Below, piece after piece: positions 52,217 through 63,743 of a DNA stretch of 64,000 bases. The stretch spans positions 682,001 to 746,000 of the forward strand of contig CM049992.1 of assembly GCA_016630955.3 (NCBI GenBank), given 5' to 3'. Position 1 is the stretch's first letter. Each line of letters begins with the position of its first letter. This stretch comes from Didymella arachidicola (lineage: Eukaryota; Ascomycota; Dothideomycetes; Pleosporales; Didymellaceae). Under the pieces are notes generated by a model. That model saw only the letters and a program-made list of their open reading frames with translations. It did no database searches and had not been told where the DNA came from. The position numbers and the translations under genes were made by a program.

Positions 52217-54412
52217 ATGACCGATTTGCAGGAACATACGACCGTCAACAGGCAGGTAGTGTTGATGGATAAGGCTAGAGGTTCAGGATCGATTGACACC
52301 TTCGAGCTTACATGTCTGCTGTGGGGAGGGTGAGTCGCTCAGTGAATTTGAGATCTTCTACCTAATGAAAGCAGGAAGGGCACTGTACGAAAACGACGAG
52401 AAGCTTTCAACCGCGTGGAAACGGCGATTGGCACTCATGACACCTCCAAGCTTCCAAAGTGCTATAGTGACACGTCTCGCGAAGACATCTACGAACAAGG
52501 ACTCCGCATGGGAAAAGCGATCTTTCAGGACATGCAGCAGTATGACCACGACATCTTTGTCTGGGTCACTCCTCGCTACAACCTGATCAACGCCAGGTGA
52601 GCCAGTGAAACCTATGGGATGTCACCTTTCTGATCTACTCAAGCCCTTTTGGACATCAGAGTGTGCTCTTCGAGCCAGCGATTGAACACAACGGCACTGA
52701 AGAGCAAAAAGCCAAATGGCTGTCCCTCGCCAGATCTGGCGCGATCCTCGGTACATATTGCCAGACAGAACTCCTCGTTCGTTCGAGGCCTCGAAACCAC
52801 CGCGACCTTCGATCCAGCCACCGATGAGTTCGTCATCCATTCGCCCACCGTCTCATCCGCTAAGTTCTGGCCTGCCGGACTAGGCTTCTCCACCACACAT
52901 GCGGTCGTCATGGCACAGTTGCTCGTCGGTGGGAAGCGTCTCGGCCCTCATCTCTTCATCGTGCAGATAAGATCACTGCACACCGCAGAGCCTCGAGCTG
53001 GAATTACAATGGGCGACATCGGACTGAAGATGGCGTACGTATGCCGGTCGTTCTCAGTGAGTGTTGCTGATCGCGAATTAGCTACAACGAAGCAGACAAT
53101 GGTTACGCCACCTTCAACAACGTCCGCATACCCAGAATCGACATGCTCGTGGGTCATAGCAAACTCAGTCGAGAGGGCACCTATGTCGTGGATCATGACC
53201 GCGCCGAACTATCGTACTCTGTCATGCTGCTCGTCCGTGGCAAAATGCCTGCGATCTTCGCTGTGCAGCTTGCGCAAGCCGTCACGATTGCAACAAGATA
53301 CTCTGTTGTCCGCGAGCAAGGCTTGGGAACTGATAATTCACTAGATAAGGAGCTTGTGGTAATGTCATATCAATCGCAGCACTTCCGCATTTTGACGCTC
53401 ATTGCGAAGTCGCACGCGATGTTCTTCGCCGGTCAACACTGCAACGCACAATACGCGGATTTGAAAGCCAGACAGGCTCGAGGGGACCGTGCAACATTGC
53501 CCTCAGTTCACGCACTGTGTGCTGGTCTAAAGGCGTATGTCACCGCTGAAGCCGCAGATGGCGCAGAAGACGCGCGGAAACTATGTGGCGGTCACGGCTT
53601 CATATCCATCTCAGGACTGCCAGACCTTATCGGTGCGACAGCAGGTGGTTGCACCTTCGAAGGTGAGAACCACGTGATGTGGCAGCAGCTCGGACGCTAC
53701 TTGTTCGAACAACTCGATGCCATCCATGCCGGCCAGGAAGTGGATGAGCAGACTCGATATCTTTCGATGAAGGGTCGCTCGAGCCCATGCTCAGCGGTCG
53801 ACCGCCACTTTCTTGAACGCAGTGTGCAGCTCTCGATCTACCGCCATCGCGCTCAACGCCTGATCTACAAAGCACATGAGCACCTGCGATCCGCAGGGAA
53901 ACCTGAAACCGAGGCCTGGAACGAGCACATGATGCTCATCATCTCAGCCTCACGCGCACATATCGAGTATCTTGTCTTGAAGTCCTTCGACAACGTGCTT
54001 ACCTCGCCACCAGCACCTCTCTCAGTGCCTCTGAAGACGGTGCTCGAGCGCTTATGCTCACTCTTCGCTCTCTCTACGATCATCCACCCACGCTCTGCCG
54101 ACACTCTGTACTTCGTTGAAAGCAACAGCTGAGGCGAAGCGTATCTTAGCACGTCTCAGCTCGATACAATACGCTTCCTCATCACTGAGCTCTTAGAGCA
54201 ACTGCTGCCAGAGGCTATTTCGCTGACTGATGCGTGGGATTTCTCTGATGCAAGCTTGTGCAGTGCGCTGGGTATGCGTGATGGCAATATGTATGAGAAC
54301 ATCATGAGGTGGGTTGAGCAGATGCCGATCAACAAGGGCAGTGTGCATTGGAGCTGGGGAAAGTGGGTCGATCCCATTCTGAAAGGGGAGGGGAGGGAGA
54401 AGGCGAGGCTCT
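52217..54412 (+). pseudogene. Peroxisomal acyl-CoA oxidase, frameshifted and with a late stop
   Basis: Exons fit as 52217-52329, 52375-52596, 52644-53034 and 53082-54412. Typical segments are ATYEQGL-like DIYEQGLRMGKAIFQDM, SPFGHQSVLFEPAIEHNGT, TYCQTEL, SFVRGLETTATFDPATDEFV, AKFWPAGLGFSTTHAVVMAQ, DNGYATFNNVRIPR and CGGHGFISISGLPDL. Around 52773 the family motif TELGHGSFVRG lacks the GHG part. The frame jumps there and the length fits a loss of 8 nt. Later a TGA at 54130-54132 interrupts ESNS-stop-GEAYLS, before the end at 54412. The enzyme would start peroxisomal beta-oxidation by oxidising acyl-CoA with release of hydrogen peroxide. Two independent lesions make this a pseudogene. No C-terminal peroxisomal signal is visible. 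Confidence 0.85.
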
Positions 54413-55301
54413 GATAGAGACAGATTAGCTCTTTCTTGCATGTGGGTTGCTATCAGGCTGGTTCTTTCTCATCAAATACCTTTATAGGGCTTATCTACGG
54501 TCACCCCCTGTGTTTGACGTCCCGGGCTGCTAAGAGAGACAGCACGAGTCTATGGCAGGGCATACTCGCGGTTCGGCATCTTTGATTTGGGATTGTCGCC
54601 CCTTTACATAAAGAGCGTCAAGACCTTACATCGATTCCTGGAGTCCATCCTCGAGACTTGTACCAGTAAAGCAATATCTACGCAGGAGAGCACCTTCTTT
54701 TGAAAAACGAAGGCAAAGGTGTGAAAGCCTTGTGAGCGTCCTGATTTCGTAGTAGCGATCTTGTCAGCAGCATTCACCGAGGCCATTCGATCGCTCAATG
54801 AGGTACTTCTCGGCAGACGCGCCGCTTCAAGTCATCAGTGCAGGTAGTTATGTTCAGGTCAGGAGAGAAAATTAACAGTGATATGCAATTGTATTGCACT
54901 TTGTTGATACAGTCATCAGGGACATGCTTCTTGGGAAATTCCCAAATATTCTATAGCCCCCACGCAGAATCACCACCTTGCACCGAGGCAGTATTCGAAA
55001 AGTCAACGAACGCTTCCAGGATTCTTGATCTTTACCAGATGCCCTTGAGGTGCTGCCGACGAGTCATGTTGACGTGCGTACTGCAGCATCCGAGTCTGGG
55101 GACGGTATCTGCATTATGATCAAAGGAAAAGGTTCTCATGTCGCCTTTTCGGTCACGTGCTGTCGCGTCTTGGTGTTGGTCGCGTCTCGCGCGTCATCAC
55201 GCAGGCATGACCTCGGGAGCCAATGAGCTTCTACAGAACCAACACACGAGGGGCGCGCGCATGAAGGGGCGTCACCAGTCAGCCTGACCTCTGTCCGTGT
55301 C
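54413..55301. other. Intergenic region
   Basis: No supportable gene. Upstream region of the zinc-finger gene. Confidence 0.35.
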
Positions 55302-55307
55302 TATAAA
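55302..55307 (+). promoter_or_regulatory. TATA box of the C2H2 gene
   Basis: TATAAA 59 bp before the ATG at 55361. Confidence 0.5.
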
Positions 55308-55360
55308 GAACCATCATTCTCGCCAGTTCAAACTGCCAACTCTCTCCTCGCAACTTCCCG

Positions 55361-56458
55361 ATGTTCTTCGTTGACGAAATGTCTTCAGCCTTTCCCAACG
55401 ACACCACGGCATCAGCAGTCCCGCAACCATACGAGACGTTTTGGTCACCCGACGACCAAGACCTAATAGCATCGGACAGTCAAGACTATTGGGCACTTCT
55501 CCGTCAGATGGAGGAATGGGCGAGCAACCATCAGAGCGACGATGGCCTTGAAGATTTCACACACACTTCGTTCGACACTGTAAGATTTTAACATAACCTG
55601 GGATTTTGGATCTCGAGAGCGCGCTCCAAGGGAGCGTGATGCGTGGAACGCATGAGTATGAATACTCGTCCAGGAGGACATAATAGAGCAATTGAACATT
55701 TCGCAATGCGATACCAGAAATTCTTGAGACGCCATCCACAGGATGGGATCGCCATACGATCCAAAAGTTCAAGCTCTTTAAACGCGTCCGTAGTATAAAG
55801 CCGTCTTCAAGTGCGTTTCAACAACGCCGTGCCTCTGATGGAAAGTCAAGCACTTAGGTGGTCCTTGAACCAAAAGGGGTTGACGCGTCCCGCCCTCTCT
55901 CTTGCCCTTAGGGCACCTGTACTCAATTTAGTACAGGGAGAGCCAGTCCACGACTTTTCTCCATTACTTCGTGGTCGCTGACAGTACTAGGAGAGTTTGG
56001 GTGCGGCGCCGCTTGATGCCCTTCACGAGTCTGTGTATGGCCATACCTTTGGCCTTCACGACGGCAAGTCTGTCATCTCTCTCGACCCAGGCAGTGGACA
56101 CTGCTTCAAGTCTTCTGATCAGACGACCCTCAGGGATCTACCTCGTAGCATGATGCCGCAGTACGTCTATTCAGCACCCACAGGCACCGTTGCCTCTCCA
56201 CCTGGCACGCACACGTTTTCAGAGGCCGAACTTTCATTCCGTGAAGAGACCATCGGGGTGAAGGTCTTCATTTGCACTTACCGAGGCTGCAACAAGAGGT
56301 TCTCACGATTCGCCGACTGGAACAGACACGTCGACTCTGTTCACAGAAAGAGTGGCAAGTACAAATGCAGCATCCAAGGCTGCAAGAGAGCACTTGATGG
56401 GTTCCCAAGACGCGACCACAGGAACAAACATGAACGGACACCGCACGGGCGACAGTGA
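55361..56458 (+). CDS. C2H2 zinc-finger protein (about 228 aa)
   Basis: Exon 1 (55361-55579) encodes an acidic N-terminus (MSSAFPNDTTASAVPQPYET, DDQDLIASDSQDYW) that could be an activation region. Exon 2 (55991-56458) ends with two C2H2 fingers: CTYRGCNKRFSRFADWNRH followed by VDSVH, and CSIQGCKRALDGFPRRDHRN followed by KH. The C-x4-C spacing is that of many fungal nuclear regulators. The two parts join in phase 0 through a GTAAGA...CTGACAGTACTAG intron of 411 nt, unusually long for this genome. If the intron is wrong, the fingers could belong to a separate gene starting near 56023. Likely a DNA-binding transcription factor; targets unknown. Confidence 0.65.
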
Positions 56459-57135
56459 AGGTTTCGAGATAGGAGTTTCTACTCCACAAGCAACTTTACC
56501 AACTCCTGCTCAGTGATACGGGTTTTCTTTTTGATGGGTAGGCGTTCGGGTAGAAATGGTGGAGTTTAGAAGGATACGACATGTCAGCTTTATCTTCATA
56601 ATAAACAACAATATACAATTGTGAAGCACAAAAGCATGTTGGCGGACTGTCAAGGATACTCACAATGGGTACGAGTTGTACCCCTCCCCATGCTGCCGTG
56701 TGTTGGTGCAAGACCGTGTGCCGCGCTGCGCGTCGCGTCACGCGTGGAGAAAGCCACGGGTCAGTTAGCAGCCGAGTTTTGATCGTCGCTCAACGCGGAT
56801 GCTTCTCTGATTGTTGTCTTGAAGTCTGTCCTTCTTCATCTGCGTCATCTTTTGAGTCCTGCCTTGCTCCTGTCGACGAGGTTTGGTCGCACCTGTTATG
56901 ATGAGGGCCTCAAGAACGCCAGGGGCGCAAGGGCCCACGGAAGCCGGCTGTCGGCAAGCGCCGCTCCACAGCACCTTCCTGTGTCCCATGTTTGATGCCC
57001 AACGTTGGCCGCGACTTCCGTCGATGCTGGTGTGATACTGTAGTAGCAACAATGCGCTGATGTAGTGCCTCGAGACATTCCCAACATCGTCCAAACGTAC
57101 AGAGAGCCCGGCAACCGCCGGCGACGACCGCCACC
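56459..57135. other. Intergenic region
   Basis: No supportable gene between the zinc-finger and glycosyltransferase genes. Confidence 0.4.
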
Positions 57136-59058
57136 ATGCGCTCCCTCATTACGCCCTCGCGCATTATTGTGGTGGTCATCACCTTGTCGCTGATCAGCTT
57201 CCTCTGGACGTTCGGTCTCCCTCGCCAGCTCGGCAAGCCTTCTCTACCTATTATCAAACACCCCGCGGACGAAGTCAAGGCCCACGACCCGATTGCGCCC
57301 TCGCCCACCGTCGATACCTCGCACGCGACAACCCCCAAGATCAAGCCCACGCCCACAACAACGCTGCACAGAGACAGGCCGAAGGAGTCAGATGATCACA
57401 GATGGAACGATAAGACCAGCAAGGCTGGCCACACAGCTGGAATGTCGTCTTTGCCCAATCCTGAAGCTTCTGACCCTGCTAGCCATGATGACGATGGTGG
57501 GAGATGGGAAGATCAGGACAAGTCGAAGGCCAGCTGGAAAACCTCGACCGTGGTGCTTGCCAGCAAGAGCCCTGAGCCCCTCTTAGAGCTCATCTCCAGC
57601 GCCAACGCGACGACCGCGACTGCTACGCCCACCTCATCGGCCGTACCTTATCGACCCACAGACGCGCTTATCAAGGGCTTCTGCAAGGACGTCAGGCATG
57701 CGCAGGATGTCATGGTCATCGTCAAGACCTCGAAAGCTGAGGCCTACGATAAGCTTTCGGGGCATCTCCAGGGCCTTCTTCCCTGCGTCCCCAACTTCGC
57801 CATCTTCAGCGACCACGAGGGCGAAATTGACGGCATACCGATTCACGATGCGCTACACGAGATTAACTCCGAAACGAAGCAGAACAACGGTGAATTCCGC
57901 GAGTACATGATTATTCAGGCGGACTCAGAATACAAGCCGGATGCAAAGAAGACAAAGGATCTCGATAAGTGGAAGATCCTGCCAATGGTCTATAGAACGT
58001 ATCAGATGAATCCTCATGCCCGATTCTACGCTTTCATTGAGGCAGACACAGGTCTGAGCTGGACGAATTTGCTACAGTGGGTGGGGAGGCTGGACTACCG
58101 TATCCCGTACTACAGCGGTGCGCAGACCTTCATCAACCACGTGCAATTTGCCCAGCGCGGCCCCGGTATTCTGCTCTCACAAGGTGCAATGAGACGATAC
58201 GCAAAGTCATACGAAGAGCGATGGGTGGACGAGTGGCAGAAGCGCATTGCTAAGGAATGCTGCGGAGACTACATCCTCGCAACGGCTCTAAACGATGCGC
58301 ACGTCGAATTGTACACCTCATGGCCTCTCATGCAAGGCGAACAACCGACCACGCTTGATTACACGCAGAAGCAATGGTGCACGCCTGCCGTGACCTGGCA
58401 CCACATGGACGAAGCTGCGCTCAGCAAGAGCTGGGAGCTGCAGAAGAAGTGGACCGAGAAGCATGGCTGGGAGAAGCCATACCTGCACAAGGACGCCTTT
58501 GAAGATTACGTGCTGCCACACATCACGGCACAGCTGGACAACTGGGACAATTTGAGCTCAGATACCAAGATCATCGCAAGTGAAGGCCGCCAGAAGGAGC
58601 TCAAAGGTGGCAAGGATGCCGATAACACGGCAAAGGAGAATCTCGAGGAAGCCGCAGGCTCTTCCACACACAAGCGCGAAGAGAAGGAGGTCATCAAAAC
58701 CGATAACGGAAAGGACACGAGCAAAGATCACAAGAAAGACGACAAGAAGGAGGGCAAGAAGGTTGAAGATGCCAAAGAGACAGTTGACTGGGCCCAGATT
58801 GGCCAAATGGTCAAAGACGGCGCTGATAGCCCAGAGGCCTGCGCACAAGTCTGCCAAGAAGTCGACGACTGTCTGCAGTGGCGGTACACGAATAAGGGCG
58901 ACGGTGAGTGTCATCTCAGCAAGGTCATCAAGCTTGGCAAAAAGACAGAGAACAAGGGCGATAATCAGATTTGGATAAGTGGGTGGATGGTTGACAGGAT
59001 CAAGGGGGAAACGAAGAAGTGGGGGTGTAAGGGGGTCGCTTGGAGATTTTACCAATGA
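57136..59058 (+). CDS. Golgi-type GT31-like glycosyltransferase with C-terminal PAN-like module (640 aa)
   Basis: A single exon. The N-terminus has the type II membrane anchor (IIVVVITLSLISFLWTFG, residues 10-27) followed by a Pro/Thr/Ser-rich stem to about residue 170. The catalytic domain begins near GFCKDVRHAQDVMVIVKTSK and contains the DxD-like motif FIEADTGLSW (about 300-309), plus YSGAQTFINHVQFAQRGPG and CCGDYILATAL. Fungal proteins of this build are assigned to glycosyltransferase family 31 (DUF604-like). A Lys/Asp/Glu-rich linker (about 500-550) leads to a cysteine module, SPEACAQVCQEVDDCLQW and GECHLSK, resembling PAN/apple domains found in many fungal members. The donor and acceptor sugars cannot be told. 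It is probably active in the Golgi lumen. The ATG lies in CCACCATGC, a good context. Confidence 0.88.
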   Translation: MRSLITPSRIIVVVITLSLISFLWTFGLPRQLGKPSLPIIKHPADEVKAHDPIAPSPTVDTSHATTPKIKPTPTTTLHRDRPKESDDHRWNDKTSKAGHTAGMSSLPNPEASDPASHDDDGGRWEDQDKSKASWKTSTVVLASKSPEPLLELISSANATTATATPTSSAVPYRPTDALIKGFCKDVRHAQDVMVIVKTSKAEAYDKLSGHLQGLLPCVPNFAIFSDHEGEIDGIPIHDALHEINSETKQNNGEFREYMIIQADSEYKPDAKKTKDLDKWKILPMVYRTYQMNPHARFYAFIEADTGLSWTNLLQWVGRLDYRIPYYSGAQTFINHVQFAQRGPGILLSQGAMRRYAKSYEERWVDEWQKRIAKECCGDYILATALNDAHVELYTSWPLMQGEQPTTLDYTQKQWCTPAVTWHHMDEAALSKSWELQKKWTEKHGWEKPYLHKDAFEDYVLPHITAQLDNWDNLSSDTKIIASEGRQKELKGGKDADNTAKENLEEAAGSSTHKREEKEVIKTDNGKDTSKDHKKDDKKEGKKVEDAKETVDWAQIGQMVKDGADSPEACAQVCQEVDDCLQWRYTNKGDGECHLSKVIKLGKKTENKGDNQIWISGWMVDRIKGETKKWGCKGVAWRFYQ

Positions 59059-59902
59059 GGTCGCCCAAGAGAAGGAAATCGCGAGAAGAAGGCATCATGG
59101 CGTACATGGTAGCGAGTAGGGTCGCTTTATCGTGTTTGTGGTTCTGTCTGTATACCCTTTCCTGTACATATTCAATAATGCATTGTTGCTTTCAGCACAT
59201 CGACTTACACTTGCTCTACTTTGGATACCTTGACTTCCAGCTTCCAGTCCCAGCTCACACTGAGCGACGTTATCGGAGAGAAAGGAGAGGCTGTCCATAT
59301 CATCGGACCTTGCGCAATAAGCACGACCTCAGCGGCAAAAAGACAGTTGGCCTGGGACCCGTCACGACGGAGTCGTCAGAAATTGGCGTGCGATGAAGGT
59401 GGAAGACGCAAGTCCCAGATAAGTGTAGGACAACATACGAACCAGCAGCGGTGGTGTTGTTACAGCCGCAACCCGACCTGGCTTCTTGCGCCGATATCAC
59501 GCCGCATGTCTTCTAGCTTGTCTAACTTGTTCATATCGATCATCACCTTGATAGCATCCTGCAAGATACGGAAGAGACGGTCAACGCATCTTGCCTGCTT
59601 CCATTTCTTGCCACCACAGAGCCCCCTATACTAAAGCGCGCCAGACGTACGCCAGCTCTGTGCGTCACTTAATCCACGGATGTCATACCTTCATCGCGTC
59701 TCTACGAGGACATTGTTATCGTTTCGATCTTTCCTCAGCTTGACCTTCTCATCCTCGACGGACGCGTCTGCGGGCAACATGCACACTCAACGTACCAATC
59801 GTTGCTCCGAAAAAAAAAACAGTGAAAGCATTTCACTTCAACGAAGTGACCATCTCGATGTGTTTCTTGCACTTTCACTGGGCATGGCTCAATGACTGAA
59901 CA
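59059..59902. other. Intergenic region
   Basis: No supportable gene. Contains a run of ten A at about 59809-59819. Confidence 0.4.
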
Positions 59903-61078
59903 ATGCAGACCCACAGTCCTGCTTTCACTTGCAGCTCTCTTGGGGGCCAACACGAAAATGTGTATGGGACTCCAATCTCGTTCTTCACTTCATCAGATCA
60001 ACTGAACTCAACCGCAGCCCATAGTTCTACCATGACAATCGAGTCTCGAGCTGACAACACGAATGACACTCAATATCATAAAAAGCGACGGATTTATTTT
60101 GCGCTTGGGGTCACGTCCGTTGTAGTCTCTTCCCTGATTGTCTGCTACATTATAGTACGCGGGCTGAAATATCGATCTCGATCGCGCATTCAATCCTCGC
60201 AGGTTGTGCTTCCGAGATGGCGGACTGAAGTACTCCCAGAAATCGATGGTCAGACGCAGCCATGCATACCGCTGCAGGAAATCGTCGTCGATCGAGCCGA
60301 CCCACCAGAGTGCCCAGCGTCCCCTCAACAGCATTGCGCACTCCTCAACTTGCCTGCCGAGCTTCGACTTCAGATCTATTCATACCTGATACCCAATGTA
60401 CAGGTGTCTCGGACCCTCCGTCAAACGTGTCGACAGATTGACCACGAAGTCGAACACGAGGCACGCAAAGCTTTCACTCGCGAGCTGACATCTCTCCAGA
60501 AGAAAGTCATGGACGGCGAAACTCAACTCGCTACCGTCTTCTACTCAGCGGCGGCTTACCATGTAGAGGTCGTACTGGAACCTCCTCAGCTATACTTCAC
60601 GCGGAGCTTGCCCCAACCAGTACAACATGCCCAGAATCTTACCGACGCCATAGCGCTATCTTGCGTTGGACTATGTCCCTTGAACACACGCTCGATAACT
60701 ATCACGTTACAGCCGTATCCGCAAACAACGCTCTCCAGCTTCCAATACTACTTTGACGATACGTGGACCATCTTAGAGAACCACTTTAATCGCGTCGTTC
60801 TCAACGATGCGAAGGAGGGAAAAACAGACCTGCGCAAGATCACTGTTATCTGCGGACAGCCAGCTATCCTGGTGCCTCAGCGTAAATTGGGCGGGATCAG
60901 ACGGAAGTTGGAATGGATCACCATCCTGGGCGTCAGTTTTCGTTGTGGAAAGGACTTTCAGTGCATTCGCAGTTTTGTGCTCGATTCCCGGCAGAAATAT
61001 CTAGGCCTCGCCGTCAAGTTGCTAGATCTTGGGAAGGGAACCGCAGATCAGAAGATCTTTATGCAATTTACAGAGTGA
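59903..61078 (+). CDS. F-box-like protein with a membrane segment (348-391 aa)
   Basis: The frame is open from ATG 59903. A second ATG at 60032 (MTIESRADNTNDTQ, context ACCATGA) may be the true start because the first 43 residues look like leader sequence. One membrane segment (IYFALGVTSVVVSSLIVCYII) follows a basic patch. After a Pro-rich linker comes a short F-box-like motif, ALLNLPAELRLQIYSYLI, typical of many fungal proteins of unknown function, and a helical region ending in VKLLDLGKGTADQKIF. A membrane anchor with an F-box-like motif is unusual; the pair could tether an SCF adaptor or simply be a lineage-specific protein. No intron is needed. Convergent with the GH92 gene, 105 bp apart. 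Confidence 0.7.
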   Translation: MQTHSPAFTCSSLGGQHENVYGTPISFFTSSDQLNSTAAHSSTMTIESRADNTNDTQYHKKRRIYFALGVTSVVVSSLIVCYIIVRGLKYRSRSRIQSSQVVLPRWRTEVLPEIDGQTQPCIPLQEIVVDRADPPECPASPQQHCALLNLPAELRLQIYSYLIPNVQVSRTLRQTCRQIDHEVEHEARKAFTRELTSLQKKVMDGETQLATVFYSAAAYHVEVVLEPPQLYFTRSLPQPVQHAQNLTDAIALSCVGLCPLNTRSITITLQPYPQTTLSSFQYYFDDTWTILENHFNRVVLNDAKEGKTDLRKITVICGQPAILVPQRKLGGIRRKLEWITILGVSFRCGKDFQCIRSFVLDSRQKYLGLAVKLLDLGKGTADQKIFMQFTE

Positions 61079-61183
61079 TGGAGTTGGCAAGGAGATAACA
61101 TAGCGTTTCATAACAGGATAAGCAAGATCTCTAGTCATACTTAAGCCAATCGCAATATTGTTCAACGCTTGCAGTCATGTTGC

Positions 61184-63743
61184 TTACATCTCATTCCCAA
61201 CATCCAGCTCAATGTGACCTGGGCTCGGTGGCACATCGCCTGTCTCCCACACCCTCTTTTCGTCGCCAAGCGTAAAAACGATTTCCCCACCCTCAGTCAT
61301 GATGCCACCAGCATCTCCGTGCTCAAACCAATTCTTGTTCCATTTTTGCCCGTTGATACTCACGTGCTGTACGTAATACCGCTGCCTTCCAGCACCGTCG
61401 TCTAGACCCTCAGCTCTGATACGCAACGTTTTATTGTGGTTGATGGTAATATTGATATCCTCGAACCACGGACTCTCGAGTAGATACACAGGCGTCGTGA
61501 CAATCGGATACAATCCTAGCATCTGCCATACCAACCAGCAGTTCAGCGCTCCTGCATCACAGTTCCCAGGTATGCCGTTGCTCGTGTTGAAGTAAAAATC
61601 GTTGGCCAGCTGCCGTGAGCGCTCGACGCTCTTCCACTGCTTGTTGAGATAGTTGTACAGATATGGTGTCTGGAAATCTGGTTCGTTCGCGACATTGTTG
61701 ATCATTGTGATGCCCAGTCCGTTCGCGCCGAGATTGACGCCAGAGGTATTAGGTTGGAAGACGTAATCGAGCCGCTGCTCGAAGTGGCCTGGACCACCCA
61801 TGAGATCAATCATACGCGCGATGTCGTGCGGAACCACGAAAGAGTATTCGAAAGCAGTGCCTTCGTAGCTTTCGTCCGACCAGTTGCAGTCGCCGCAATT
61901 GGTGATGTTGTAATCCTTGTGGAATGTGCCGTTTGCGTAGCGTGGCATTACGAAGCCTGAGAAGTTGCGCGATTTGGCGGTGGGATCCCAGCTTAGCTGC
62001 CAACCGGCTGAGCGCTGGAGATATAGATCCCGTTCGCCGGGTGCTTCACCAGCGGCGATCTGGCTGACGGCAAAATCGTTCAGAGAGTACTCCACCGTCT
62101 TCGAGACAGCGCGCGAGTTGCGGTCGGCAGATACATAGCCCAGTGGGATCCAGTCGTCAAGCGCAGAACGGCCATCTTTTAGGGAACCTTGGGGATCGAT
62201 TGGATTCTCGTCAAAGTAGGGTAAAACTTCTGCATTTTTCTTGACTGCGGCATAGCCCTCAGTCCAATTGATGCCGCCTCTAAGACCCTTGACGTAGGCA
62301 TCGGCAAAGACGTTATCAGCGTTTGAGCCACCCTGCACCAAACCATTGTAGTTGCCCGACCGGCCGTCTGGTATCCAGCCTTCGTGCCTGAACATGTCGA
62401 TCAATGCCCTCAGCATCGACTCGTAGTATGATGGCTGGATGAGGTACCACAACGATACTTGATTGCGGAACAGATCCCACATGGTGTAGAAGTCGTCCCA
62501 GTACGGCTCTTCGCTCTCCCATAATGGGTTCTCCCCAATACGCTCGCTTGGTATCATGTGCATGAAGTACAAGCTTGAGTACAGCAACGCCAACCTTGTT
62601 TTGTTCGCCAATAGCGACGTGTCTACGCGAATTTTGGAAAACACATCTCGGTTCCATTCATCACGCGCTGCTTTCACCGTGTCCTTGATTGACCAGGTCG
62701 ACAGTTCGGCATCCTTGTATACACATGCTTTGTCCACAGACATGAATGAGGTGCCAACTCTTGATTTGACTTGCGTTGCATTGTCCCATGTAAATACCGC
62801 GCCAACGCGGTCATTCAATGGTCCCGAGCGAGCACCGTTGCCGGTGAAGGTAGGCGTCGGAATTGTTGCGTTGTTGAAGCTTCGGAAGTGTCGACTGACA
62901 GGAAAAGTATTCTTTCCCTTGAACGCTCTGGCGCTGTTGGGCGGTGTGTCAAACTCGCCACAGACGTATACAGTGACGGGCGCGCCGATACACCAACCGC
63001 CAGCAATCGATGTGTAGCCTGTATAGGTGCCTGATTTGGGCTGAACCTTGATCTCGCCGCCAGTGTAGAATTGGGAGTCCCAAGAGCGCATTGGATGAGG
63101 CAAGTAATGTGAGAAGTCTACCAGGACATGTTTTTCTGCTGTTGATGGGTAAGTGTAGCGGTGAAGCCCAGCATGGCGTGATGCTGACAGCTCGACTGTC
63201 ACTCCAGATTCAAACTTTGTGCGGAAGTAGCCAATACTTGCGGCATCATCTCCTTCCTGATCCATCGTCAGTACTTAGGACTAAATCGAAGCCTTCGGCC
63301 AAGTTTTTCGACTCACCCTCTTCTGCCAGTATGTGCGATTGTCCAACAAATTGACGCTGCCATCGATCGCGGTCAACGGCATTTGCGATGGGAAACCATA
63401 CTTCGGCCCGCCACCTGTGCCTGATTCGTGCATCAAAGAGACACCTGTCACGAAGCCCTGCGGCGTCCAACCTCCGTTCAGGGCGCTTTGATTGATGGGC
63501 TCCTCATAGGTGTCGATGCCGAGCTTAACCATACCGAATGGTACTGTACCACCAACGAAGACATCACCTCCACCATCTGCGAAGGTCAGCGTTGTGAGCG
63601 CATTGAAAGTACTACCTACACGCATAGCCGTGAATGCCGCCTTCCGACCCAATGAACGGGTTGACGTATTGGGCATAATCTACATCTTGAGCTGCTCCGA
63701 GTCTTACTATCGTAAATATGGAGAAAATGGCAGATCTGTACAT
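61184..63743 (-). CDS. Secreted GH92 alpha-mannosidase (818 aa)
   Basis: Three exons: 63743-63620, 63576-63317 and 63256-61184, with introns of 43 and 60 nt. The signal peptide (MYRSAIFSIFTIVRLGAAQ) precedes YVNPFIGSEGGIHGYAYGG, the usual start of the family. Further GH92 blocks are FVGGTVPFGMVKLGIDT, SLMHESGTGGGPKYG, YTMWDLFRNQVSLWYLIQP, HEGWIPDGRSGNYNGLVQGG and GNCDAGALNCWLVWQMLGLY. The family removes alpha-1,2-, 1,3- or 1,6-linked mannose by a calcium-dependent inverting mechanism. The exact linkage cannot be told. The donor of intron 1 (T|GTAGGT) was chosen because only it joins TA-T-GGT in frame. The gene looks intact and has several N-glycosylation sites (NAT, NTS, NIT). Confidence 0.92.

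Noticed and set aside
57136..59058. Frameshift or fusion in the GT31 gene because of the Lys/Glu-rich linker
   Set aside because: The frame is continuous, and catalytic plus PAN-like modules occur together in many fungal members.
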